DNA of 6,578 nt from Bacteroidota bacterium (GCA_021789755.1 JAJYJD010000199.1:1-6578); one strand, 5' to 3'. Shown: positions 1-6,516, counted from the first letter of the stretch. Numbers and translations: made by a program. The notes: generated by a model not told the origin, from the sequence alone.

Positions 1-618
1 GACTTCTGCCTCGACGAGTATGGACGTCGGCGCAATCATCTGGAAGCAAACACCGTTCGGAAGGAGATAATCGCCGAGCTTGGCACTCGCAGATATGATT
101 ACTCCTGAGAAAGGCGCAGCCAGGCGGGTTTTTGACAACTGCTCTTTAGCGATGTCGAGTGCGATTTTGCGCTGCAGAATATTCACGGTCGCAAGATCGA
201 CATCTCTCTGAGCGTCATCGAGTGCCTTCTGCGTCACGCTGCTGGATTTGAAGAGTGCTTTTGTTCGCTCAAGGTTTTGCAACTTGTCCCGGAGGTCTAT
301 CTGCGCGGACTGCAGATCGGCCTTTGCCTGCTCCACTCTCAACAGATCGTCGCTGTCGTCGGTGCCGAGCAGTATCTCGCCGCGTTTTACGTGCATGCCT
401 TCATGGGCCCCGACATAAGTCACTATTCCTCCCGCTTCAGAGCGAAGCGTAGCAGTCGAATCCGCGTTCACATTTCCCGTCGCGTAGACCACTGTGACCA
501 GGTTTCCCTTTTGAACAGTGGTCACTGCCACTTTCTCGTAGACAAACAGGGCGCGGTACACGACATAAACCACCAGCACCACGGCCGCAATTCCGAAAAC
601 CAGATATTTCCTCTTCAT
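1..618 (-). CDS. HlyD-family periplasmic adaptor subunit (membrane fusion protein) of an efflux pump, 3' end outside the window
   Basis: This is the N-terminal 206 codons of a membrane fusion protein; the reading frame is open to base 1, so the C-terminal part lies outside. Residues about 6-25 form one hydrophobic segment (FGIAAVVLVVYVVYRALF) after MKRK, an uncleaved inner-membrane anchor or signal. Residues about 56-86 look like the first lipoyl/barrel-sandwich half (EAGGIVTYVG, then GMHVKRGEILL). Residues about 90-165 are rich in charged and Gln residues and should form the alpha-helical hairpin that meets an outer-membrane channel. Residues about 167-200 (RLAAPFSGVI...LGDYLLPNG) are the returning lipoyl half. 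Adaptors of this type link an inner-membrane RND or MacB-type ABC pump to a TolC-like channel; which pump cannot be told here. The start ATG overlaps the tetR stop as ATGA, with GGCAGGG just upstream, implying translational coupling. Family is clear; substrate is unknown. Confidence 0.9.
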   Translation of the reverse strand, partial: MKRKYLVFGIAAVVLVVYVVYRALFVYEKVAVTTVQKGNLVTVVYATGNVNADSTATLRSEAGGIVTYVGAHEGMHVKRGEILLGTDDSDDLLRVEQAKADLQSAQIDLRDKLQNLERTKALFKSSSVTQKALDDAQRDVDLATVNILQRKIALDIAKEQLSKTRLAAPFSGVIISASAKLGDYLLPNGVCFQMIAPTSILVEAEV

Positions 619-1232
619 TTCGCCCTGCCTTTCAGGCCGACCCCGTCGAAGAAAATCGACACGAGGAATTCAACAGCCTCTTTTTTCATACTCTCGTCGT
701 GTTCGAAGAACAAATTGTTCAGATGATATGCATAGACCATATGATTGAAAACCTGTCCTGCCCGTTGAGCGTCGATTTTCCTGATTTGTTTCAATTTCAT
801 CCCCCGCTCCAGCTCGCGTGCCAGTATGCCGTTCAATTGTTCATGTATCATTGCATGGGGGCTCCCTTTCCAACCCGCCATGTTCACGCGGCCGATTTCG
901 CGCATCAGAAGCCTGAAGAAATCCGCGTGGTCGGAGAAATGGGTGATTAGTCTCTTGATGAAGAGAGCGAATTTCTCACGGACAGGCAGGTCTTCTTGCA
1001 TCGCGTTTTCGGCGATACCGTTTATTTCCCTGAACACATCCTCAACGACGCTAAGGTAGAGCTCCTCCTTCGTGCGGAAAAATTTGTACAGCGTTGCCTT
1101 CGCGAATTCGGATCTTTCCGCCACTGCATCGATGGTCGTCCCGTCATACCCGTTTTCCGAGAAAACTTCCCTTGCGGCCTCGACGATCGCCTTCCGGCGA
1201 AATTCGACCTCCCGTTCCTTTCTTGTCGGCAT
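615..1232 (-). CDS. TetR/AcrR-family transcriptional repressor, likely regulator of the downstream efflux operon
   Basis: This 205-residue protein has the usual TetR length. Residues about 10-56 are the DNA-binding domain: KAIVEAAREVFSENGYDGTT, then IDAVAERSEFAKATLYKFF with the helix-turn-helix at about 33-52, followed by KEEL. The remainder (about 60-205) is helical and variable, as expected for the ligand and dimer domain. The frame could extend to a TTG at 1298 or ATGs at 1262 and 1244. I chose the ATG at 1232 because it has a GGATGG stretch just upstream, places the helix-turn-helix at the usual distance from the N terminus, and leaves a plausible promoter and palindrome in front rather than inside the gene. 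It overlaps the adaptor gene by 4 nt, so it probably represses its own operon and responds to a pump substrate. The ligand cannot be inferred. Confidence 0.92.
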   Translation of the reverse strand: MPTRKEREVEFRRKAIVEAAREVFSENGYDGTTIDAVAERSEFAKATLYKFFRTKEELYLSVVEDVFREINGIAENAMQEDLPVREKFALFIKRLITHFSDHADFFRLLMREIGRVNMAGWKGSPHAMIHEQLNGILARELERGMKLKQIRKIDAQRAGQVFNHMVYAYHLNNLFFEHDESMKKEAVEFLVSIFFDGVGLKGRAK

Positions 1233-1250
1233 ATTACCATCCATTCTGAT

Positions 1251-1272
1251 ATTTGAACTCATCGGTTCAAAT
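1251..1272. promoter_or_regulatory. Perfect inverted repeat at the tetR promoter, candidate operator
   Basis: ATTTGAAC and GTTCAAAT form exact 8-bp inverted arms separated by 6 nt (TCATCG), 22 bp in total. The repeat lies 19 bp upstream of the chosen tetR start and overlaps the predicted -10 box and transcription start. TetR-family dimers commonly bind such palindromes next to their own gene, so autoregulation is the natural reading. The pairing is seen directly; binding is inferred. Confidence 0.55.
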
Positions 1273-1298
1273 TTAAGAATTGGCAGTTTCCGTTGCAA
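1270..1298 (-). promoter_or_regulatory. Candidate sigma-70-like promoter for the tetR-adaptor operon
   Basis: On the minus strand TTGCAA (1298-1293) is followed after exactly 17 nt by TAAATT (1275-1270), matching the -35 and -10 consensus at 4-5 and 4 of 6 positions. Transcription would begin near 1263, inside the inverted repeat, which fits repression by steric block. If the host is a Bacteroidota with the divergent -33/-7 consensus, this assignment would be wrong. Confidence 0.35.
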
Positions 1299-1421
1299 CC
1301 CGCCGCGGCCGGGATATCGGAGGGATTTTGAGAAAACCGGTTGGTCCGGAAGGATAGAAGTATTCGAGGGTAAGCGACCGGGGAAACCGGCATCGAGCCA
1401 GCAACCCCCTTGCGCACTCAG

Positions 1422-1943
1422 TTAATCAGTATCGTATTCGATGAGTGAGATGATGTCCTTTGCAGGAATTGCTCTGCGGCCGTTGAGAGACGTCAACTCT
1501 ATAAGGAAGCAAATCCCCACCACGTCTCCCCGGAGATGTTCGATCAGTTTGCACGCAGCTGCGACGGTTCCGCCGGTGGCCAGCAGGTCGTCATGCACCA
1601 GGACACGCTCACCCGGTTTGATCGCGTCTTTATGTATCTCCATGGAATCCGTCCCGTATTCCAGCTGATATTCTTGTCGCGCCACTTCTGCCGGGAGCTT
1701 CCCCGGTTTGCGGATCGGGACGAAGCCGGCACCCAATCTGTAAGCGAGGACGCTGCCGAAGATAAAACCCCGCGATTCCACGGATACAACTTTGTCTATC
1801 TTCTTATCTTTGTAATGTTCATAGAACCTGTCGACCACATAAATGAAGGCGTCTTTGTTTTTCAGAAGCGTGGTAATGTCGCGAAACATGATCCCCCTCT
1901 TCGGGAAATCGGGAACGGTCCTGATGATGCTCTTGATATCCAC
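1422..1943 (-). CDS. apt: Adenine phosphoribosyltransferase
   Basis: This cytoplasmic purine-salvage enzyme makes AMP and pyrophosphate from adenine and PRPP. The 173-residue sequence has the whole family pattern: IRTVPDFPKRGIMFRDITTLL near the N terminus, VESRGFIFG at about 55-63, the flexible-loop region with YGTDSMEIHKDA at about 96-107, and the PRPP-binding signature VLVHDDLLATGGT at about 114-126. The frame can be extended three codons to a GTG at 1952, but I prefer the GTG at 1943. It has GGAG (1955-1952) 8 nt upstream, gives an N terminus MDIKSIIRTVPDFPK that lines up with typical Apt proteins, and makes a TAGTG stop-start overlap with the upstream hydratase gene. Translation is therefore probably coupled. 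The function is secure; only the start is open. Confidence 0.96.
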   Translation of the reverse strand: MDIKSIIRTVPDFPKRGIMFRDITTLLKNKDAFIYVVDRFYEHYKDKKIDKVVSVESRGFIFGSVLAYRLGAGFVPIRKPGKLPAEVARQEYQLEYGTDSMEIHKDAIKPGERVLVHDDLLATGGTVAAACKLIEHLRGDVVGICFLIELTSLNGRRAIPAKDIISLIEYDTD

Positions 1944-2722
1944 TATTGCCACTCCAGTTTTTCTTTGTTCAAAAATGATTTGACCCCCTTCTGAAAATCT
2001 TCGGTCGAACGTGCGGCGGTGTTCATCGCGGTACTGTATTTCAAAGCCTCTTCCAGACGCATCTCCCTGACCTCTGAGAGTATTTCCTTTGTGAGAGAGA
2101 CCGCACCGGCGCTCGTCCCCGAAATGAACTCTTTCAGGAAGCGTTGTGTGTAAGATTCGATATCATTGTCGGGGACAATTTGAGAGAACAGACCGATTCG
2201 AAGTGCAGATGATGCATCTATTATTTTACCGGTTAATACCAGTTCCCTTACGTCGGATTCTCTCAGTTTTCTGAGCGCGAAATTCAAAACTATTGCGGGG
2301 ACAAAGCCGATCTTGACTTCCGTGAAACCGAATTTGGCGTTCTCCGATGCGATCACAACATCGCATGCCAGCGCCAGCCCGAACCCGCCCGCAAGAGCCG
2401 GCCCGCGGACCACGGCACATGTCAGCTTGCGGCTTCTATATATTCTTAGAAGCAGGTTTTTGAGCATACTCGAATCTTCGAAGTTTGCCGCCGTCGTGTT
2501 CTGGGAGAGTCTCTGAAGATAATCCAGATCCGCGCCCGCCGAGAACGCGCTCCCTTCTCCGCGAAATACTACTGCGCGCACTTCTTCGTTCGCGGTAGCC
2601 TGACCGAAGTACTCATCCAGCTCATCGACAGTGACGTCGTCGATCGCATTACGTTTCTCCGGACGATTCAATGTGAGAAACGCAACCCTGTCTCTAATCT
2701 CAAAATTAAGACGCTTGACCAA
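1943..2722 (-). CDS. Enoyl-CoA hydratase/isomerase (crotonase) family protein
   Basis: This 259-residue crotonase-fold protein matches the family's usual length. It shows the N-terminal VAFLTLNRPEKRNAI, the first oxyanion-hole segment AFSAGADLDYL (about 59-69), the second one at ALAGGFGLALACDV (about 109-122), and FGFTEVKIGFVPA (about 131-143). Of the two glutamates used by classical hydratases (rat numbering 144 and 164), the second is present as E135. The first is glycine (G115). Some crotonase relatives annotated as methylglutaconyl-CoA hydratase-like share the second-Glu pattern, so an exact substrate should not be assigned. The start is TTG at 2722, supported by AAAGGAGA with GGAG 9 nt upstream; this ribosome site lies inside the 3' end of the EVE remnant. 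It is followed directly by apt, with no obvious metabolic link, suggesting simple co-transcription. Confidence 0.9.
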   Translation of the reverse strand: MVKRLNFEIRDRVAFLTLNRPEKRNAIDDVTVDELDEYFGQATANEEVRAVVFRGEGSAFSAGADLDYLQRLSQNTTAANFEDSSMLKNLLLRIYRSRKLTCAVVRGPALAGGFGLALACDVVIASENAKFGFTEVKIGFVPAIVLNFALRKLRESDVRELVLTGKIIDASSALRIGLFSQIVPDNDIESYTQRFLKEFISGTSAGAVSLTKEILSEVREMRLEEALKYSTAMNTAARSTEDFQKGVKSFLNKEKLEWQ

Positions 2723-2725
2723 CTT

Positions 2726-3168
2726 TCACTTCTCCTTTGCCATCTCGATGATGAGATCCCGTATGTTTCCCGGTGCTTCCGTCACAGATAATCGCGAAAG
2801 CCTGATGAGATCGAAATTTTTCATCAACTGAGTTCCATTACCTCCGATAAAAGGACCGCCTTCCTGAGTTTTCCGGCCGCTTTGATATTCACCACCGCCA
2901 ATTTCACATCGGCCTTTTTAGGTTCTGGATACGCAGCGGGGGTTACTCTCGCCTTCTCAACCACGGCCCGTTCGCCGCCGGAGTGATAGATCAAACAATA
3001 GTCGCCCGGCTTGATCAGACGTATATTTTTCGGGGCCAGATTGTTCGTCACCCCGTCCCAGACTGCTTCGGCTTCGCGGATCAGGTCTCCGAACGAGTAC
3101 TCGGAAGGTTCGGTTTTCAAGAGAAAATAAGACGATGCTTCCTCCCGGAAGGCAGCCTGACAATACAC
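2726..3168 (-). pseudogene. EVE-domain (PUA-like) protein, apparently frameshifted near its 3' end
   Basis: EVE domains are PUA-like folds of about 140-155 residues known or suspected to bind modified bases in nucleic acids. The first frame (GTG at 3168 to TGA at 2824) carries the family hallmarks SYFLLKTEPSEYSFGDL, AVWDGVTNN, IRLIKPGDYCLIYHSG and AAYPEP, but stops after LLSEVMELS at 114 residues. The missing C-terminal part follows at once in the -1 frame (2824-2726): MKNFDLIRLSRLSV and 18 further residues, matching the usual LVRxSRLSV end of the family. The restored protein would be about 147 residues. The lesion looks like loss of one base around 2827-2830. The 5' end is also odd: a strong GGGAGG (3146-3141) is followed by no in-frame start at the conserved position. 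A split but translated gene (TGATG stop-start) or assembly errors are alternatives. Confidence 0.75.
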
Positions 3169-3309
3169 TCAGATGATGCACCTGAACTTTCACGGGGTAC
3201 CGGCGCCGGATTGAATATGGTCAACTTCCACGAAACCATCAACTTAGCATGGGAAGGTTCTTATGAATAAAATTGATTTTGACGGGCGCACAGGATATTT
3301 TTTTATCAA
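3169..3309. promoter_or_regulatory. Divergent intergenic region between the EVE gene and the N-acetylglucosamine kinase gene
   Basis: These 141 bp must hold promoters in both directions. Rightward, TTGATT (3273-3278) and TATTTT (3296-3301) are 17 nt apart and would start transcription about 3308, almost on the kinase ATG at 3310; this would explain why the kinase lacks a ribosome site. Leftward, on the minus strand, TTGATG and CATATT (within about 3215-3245) are also 17 nt apart. All these boxes match consensus at only about four of six positions, so they are suggestions. Confidence 0.3.
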
Positions 3310-4239
3310 ATGCCAGATCCAATTTTTCTCGGTTTCGATGGAGGAGCGACGAAGACAACCGGCGTAGCAATTGACTCGAGCAGGAAAGTCCTCGCCGAAG
3401 CGACCGGCGAACCATCGAACTTCCAGATCATAGGGACCGAAACGGCTTCGGAAAATATCCTCGCAACGGCTGAACTCTTACTCGCCAAAATAGGAGCCGA
3501 CTTCACAAGTGTAAGGTCTGTTTATCTCGGGCTGACAGGGGCCGGAAGAATCAGGGACGCCGACAGGATTCGAGACGCATTCATCAAACTGCTTATAGAG
3601 AGAAACTACCCCGTCGCGAAGATCCGCATAGGAAGCGACGCAATCGCCGCGCTCGAAGGAGCTTTCTCCGGGAAACCCGGCATGATACTTATCTCAGGAA
3701 CCGGCTCGATATTGTTCGCCAAAGACGAAAACGAGCGCATACACAGAGTCGGCGGATGGGGACGTTTTATAGGAGACGAAGGAAGCGGCTACGCTTTGGG
3801 TCGCGCCTGTCTATCGGCTGTGGCCAGACAGATCGACGGACGCGGTGATAAAACGTTGATGTCCGAGATGCTTAAACAGCGGAAGCACATAGAAGACCAG
3901 CAGTCTCTGATCACCGAAGTTTACCAGAACAAACTCGATATTGCCTCACTTGCCCCTGTCGTAATCGAAGCGGCGGAGGAAGGCGACGAGGTAGCGCTCG
4001 ATATACTTGCAATCGCTGCGCGTGAACTGGTACACCACGTGCGGGCGGCTTTGCCGAAACTCAAAATGCCCGTTTCACTTGCCCTCTTAGGGAGCGTCGT
4101 TTCGACGGACAACATGTTCTCAAGAGAAGTGGAGCGACTGATCCGAAGCGAATTCCGACAAATCAGAATCCAGAAGCCGGACCTCCCGCCGGCGCTCGGC
4201 GCGGCGCTTCTTGCCTTGAAGATAGAAGGATCGGAATGA
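3310..4239 (+). CDS. BadF/BadG/BcrA/BcrD-type ATPase, probable N-acetylglucosamine kinase
   Basis: This 309-residue protein belongs to the ASKHA sugar kinase/actin-fold family. It shows the phosphate-1 loop LGFDGGATKTTGVAID (about 7-22), GLTGAGR (74-80), the IGSDAIAALEGAF segment with likely catalytic D110, the phosphate-2 region GMILISGTGSILFA (124-137), GGWGRFIGDEGSGYALG (148-164), and the C-terminal adenosine region LALLGSVVSTDNMF (257-270). This pattern is typical of N-acetylglucosamine kinases, which phosphorylate GlcNAc at C6 for salvage of cell-wall or chitin sugars. The benzoyl-CoA reductase ATPase relatives are less likely because none of their partner genes are nearby. The ATG at 3310 gives the expected N terminus but has no ribosome-binding sequence at normal spacing, only AGGA 14 nt away. 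The two-component genes follow 80 nt downstream on the same strand; shared transcription is possible but not shown. Confidence 0.88.
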   Translation: MPDPIFLGFDGGATKTTGVAIDSSRKVLAEATGEPSNFQIIGTETASENILATAELLLAKIGADFTSVRSVYLGLTGAGRIRDADRIRDAFIKLLIERNYPVAKIRIGSDAIAALEGAFSGKPGMILISGTGSILFAKDENERIHRVGGWGRFIGDEGSGYALGRACLSAVARQIDGRGDKTLMSEMLKQRKHIEDQQSLITEVYQNKLDIASLAPVVIEAAEEGDEVALDILAIAARELVHHVRAALPKLKMPVSLALLGSVVSTDNMFSREVERLIRSEFRQIRIQKPDLPPALGAALLALKIEGSE

Positions 4240-4319
4240 GACGAATTATCCCGTCGCTGCTGGACCAGAAATGAAGATCAACCCAATAAACATTAATCGC
4301 CACATGAAGATGGTCGGAA
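4240..4319 (+). other. Gap between kinase and response regulator with ATGA-linked short reading frames
   Basis: A 12-codon frame (4236-4274, MRRIIPSLLDQK) begins in the kinase stop as ATGA. A 22-codon frame (4271-4339) begins in its stop, again as ATGA, and runs 20 nt into the response-regulator gene in another frame. Neither has a good ribosome site. They may carry ribosomes from the kinase into the regulator gene, or be chance. I see no clear promoter or terminator here. Confidence 0.25.
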
Positions 4320-5003
4320 ATGCGAATACTTGTCGTTGAAGACGAAAGGAAAGTTGCCTCGTTCATAAAGAAGGGTCTCGAAGAGCAATCGTACGTCGTC
4401 GATACTGCAATCGACGGGCTTGAAGGCGAGCGCCTGGCTCTGAAGAACGAATACGACGCGATTGTACTGGACGTTCTCCTTCCAAAGCAGGATGGAATAG
4501 CCACGTGCCAGAAAATCAGGCTGAAGCGTGTCGACACTCCCATACTGATGTTGACGGCTTTGGGTGAGACCGACGACAAAGTTCGCGGGCTCGATTCCGG
4601 TGCGGACGACTACCTGACAAAGCCGTTTCACTTCGAGGAACTGCTGGCGCGTGTTCGCGCCCTTCTCAGAAGGAAAAGCCAGGACAGGTCAACCTCGTTG
4701 CAGGCCGGTACTTTGGTCCTTGATCCGGTTACGCGGAAAGTCGAGCGCGACGGCAGGCAAATCAGACTTACCAGCAGAGAGTTTGCCCTTCTCGAGTATT
4801 TCCTCAGAAACAAAGGACAGATCCTTTCAAGGGCAAATCTGGCACAGCATGTATGGAACGTCAGTTTCGACATGGACTCGAACGTCATCGACGTCTATGT
4901 CAAGCTCCTGCGCCAGAAGATAGACAAGGATTTCGATAAGCAGCTGCTTCAAACCATCGTTGGCGCGGGATACGTGTTGAAAGATGAAGATGAGAACGAT
5001 TAG
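4320..5003 (+). CDS. OmpR/PhoB-family DNA-binding response regulator
   Basis: This 227-residue protein has the two usual domains. The receiver domain (about 1-118) starts MRILVVEDERKVASFIKKGL and carries the acidic pocket E7/D8, the phosphoacceptor D51 in VLDVLLP, T79 in MLTA and K101 in TKPF. The winged-helix domain (about 128-222) contains LTSREFALLEYFLRNKGQILSR, the recognition-helix region with SNVIDVYVKLLRQKID and the terminal QTIVGAGYVL wing. The N-terminal sequence is of the CusR/CopR-like group within the family, but that resemblance alone does not prove a metal role. The ATG at 4320 follows GGTCGGAA, a weak ribosome site. The gene overlaps the histidine kinase by 20 nt, so the two are a cognate, co-translated pair. 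Its target genes are not visible in this window. Confidence 0.96.
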   Translation: MRILVVEDERKVASFIKKGLEEQSYVVDTAIDGLEGERLALKNEYDAIVLDVLLPKQDGIATCQKIRLKRVDTPILMLTALGETDDKVRGLDSGADDYLTKPFHFEELLARVRALLRRKSQDRSTSLQAGTLVLDPVTRKVERDGRQIRLTSREFALLEYFLRNKGQILSRANLAQHVWNVSFDMDSNVIDVYVKLLRQKIDKDFDKQLLQTIVGAGYVLKDEDEND

Positions 5004-6480
5004 AGCGAAGGTAATCTTCCTCTTCGTGGTGATCTTCGGGCTGACCCTTTCAGCCTTCTCCGGCGCACTCTATTTTCTTTATGCAAGACAGAGCGCGCAG
5101 AACTTCGACCTGAGCCTGAGCAACGATGCACTTGCCATCGTTGGAATGGTAAAGGGAGACACTTTCATGGAGCAGGAAATCATCTCAGGGTTGATCAACC
5201 AGCCCTTCCAGGCCAATTTCGGACCGAACAGGTATGTCCAGGTCGTCTCCATCACCGGGAATGTGATCATCAGGTCCCCGAATTTAAAGAGCGTCGCTTT
5301 GCCTATTACTTCAGAGGTTCTCGCACTTGCGCTCAGCCATCACCAGGTTTTCGAGACGCTCGACGAGAGAACGGCGAGGTCACTCGTCGATGAAGGCCGT
5401 CTCCGGATGGTTACCTACCCCGTCTTCGAGAATCTCGTCCCAAGGTACCTCGTGCAGGTGGCCGCAAATACGCTCACTCTTGACCAGAACATGCTGGAGC
5501 TCCGGCTGTTACTCTTCATATCGGTGCCGCTCGCCATTCTCGCCGCCGCTCTCGGCGGCTTGTTCATATCGAAAAAAGCATTCGATCCGATCGATAGGAT
5601 CATCAGGACCGCGCAGTCCATATCCGCCGAGCACCTGGATAAACGGCTCGAGGCAGGAAGAGTCGACGACGAAGTGACCCGCCTTTCAAAAACGCTCAAC
5701 GCAATGTTCGACAGGATAGAAGAGGCGTTCCGGCTGCAGAAACAATTTACTGCCGACGCCTCACATGAATTGAAAACGCCTCTCACGATCCTGCTGGGAG
5801 AAATTGAAGTTGCGCTTTCAAATCCTCGGTCATCTGAAGACTATGTAAGAATCCTCAATAGCGCCGTCGAAGAGATAAGAAGAATAACGAAGATCGTCGA
5901 CGAACTGCTGACGTTAGCGAGGCTGGAAAGCGGTCAGCTTCAGATGCAGAAGCTGCCGATAAGACTTGACGAGCTCCTCCTCGATTCTGTTTCGAAGACT
6001 TCGGCATACGCATCCCAGCGCAACATCGCCATCAATTTCGAGATTCACGACGAGTCGGGTGAAGAAAGCGAAGAGGTCATCGTTGAAGGAGACGAAGATA
6101 AACTGCTCAGCGTGTTCATCAACCTGCTGGACAACGCTATAAAATATTCGAGCGATAATACGCTGATCGGTGTCGTGCTCACCCCCGGTAAGGATTTTGC
6201 GCATGTGGAGATAGTCGACAAGGGAATCGGCATTTCCCCGGAGGACCTCCCGCATATTTTCGACAGGTTCTACCGTGCGGACAAGTCCCGTTCATCAGAC
6301 GGCGCGCAAGGCGGAACCGGACTCGGACTCTCGATATCCAAGTACCTCGTTGAGGCTCACGGCGGAACCCTCGGGATTGAGAGCGTGAAGGGTAAGGGCA
6401 CCACCGTGACGATCAGGCTGCCGGTTCTCCGCAGCAGCGAGAGTGCGGAGGTGCGCACCACACACCGTCTGCACGGATGA
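4984..6480 (+). CDS. Membrane sensor histidine kinase, partner of the preceding response regulator
   Basis: This 498-residue protein has a first membrane segment at about 9-33 (VIFLFVVIFGLTLSAFSGAL), an extracytoplasmic region of about 140 residues, and a second membrane segment at about 174-196 (LLLFISVPLAILAAALGGLF). A HAMP linker (about 197-250) precedes the HisKA domain with phosphoacceptor H261 in FTADASHELKTPLT. The ATPase domain shows the N box NLLDNAIKYS (380-389), G1 DKGIGI (412-417), F box FDRFYR (426-431) and G2 GGTGLGL (443-449), so it should be catalytically complete. The layout resembles heavy-metal-type (CusS-like) kinases. However, the sensor loop has no cysteine and only H119/H120 as histidines, so a metal ligand site is not evident and the signal is unknown. 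The start lies within the regulator gene; a second ATG two codons later is also possible. Confidence 0.96.
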   Translation: MKMRTIRAKVIFLFVVIFGLTLSAFSGALYFLYARQSAQNFDLSLSNDALAIVGMVKGDTFMEQEIISGLINQPFQANFGPNRYVQVVSITGNVIIRSPNLKSVALPITSEVLALALSHHQVFETLDERTARSLVDEGRLRMVTYPVFENLVPRYLVQVAANTLTLDQNMLELRLLLFISVPLAILAAALGGLFISKKAFDPIDRIIRTAQSISAEHLDKRLEAGRVDDEVTRLSKTLNAMFDRIEEAFRLQKQFTADASHELKTPLTILLGEIEVALSNPRSSEDYVRILNSAVEEIRRITKIVDELLTLARLESGQLQMQKLPIRLDELLLDSVSKTSAYASQRNIAINFEIHDESGEESEEVIVEGDEDKLLSVFINLLDNAIKYSSDNTLIGVVLTPGKDFAHVEIVDKGIGISPEDLPHIFDRFYRADKSRSSDGAQGGTGLGLSISKYLVEAHGGTLGIESVKGKGTTVTIRLPVLRSSESAEVRTTHRLHG

Positions 6481-6516
6481 ATTCCCGCATAGCGCGTTCC
6501 GGGAAAACCGTATAAA

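Noticed and set aside
277..726. Plus-strand frame of 149 codons opposite the adaptor and tetR genes
   Set aside because: It is the complement of two clearly recognised genes and shows no family motif.
1370..1415. Riboswitch-like or tRNA T-arm-like sequence (GGCATCGAGCC, GCCAGCAACCCCC)
   Set aside because: Only short look-alike stretches are present. No acceptor or anticodon arms can be folded, the T loop would be 5 nt rather than 7, and no methionine or cobalamin gene follows on the plus strand.
2985..3167. EVE gene as part of a restriction or anti-phage cluster
   Set aside because: No methyltransferase, endonuclease, toxin or other defence gene is in the window; the neighbours are metabolic and the gene itself looks damaged.
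4236..4274. MRRIIPSLL resembling the start of a HisF-like protein
   Set aside because: Only about nine residues are similar and the frame ends after 12 codons; chance similarity is the simpler explanation.
4163..4579. Minus-strand frames opposite the response regulator
   Set aside because: Low-complexity Ser-rich translation, characteristic of antisense to a real gene.
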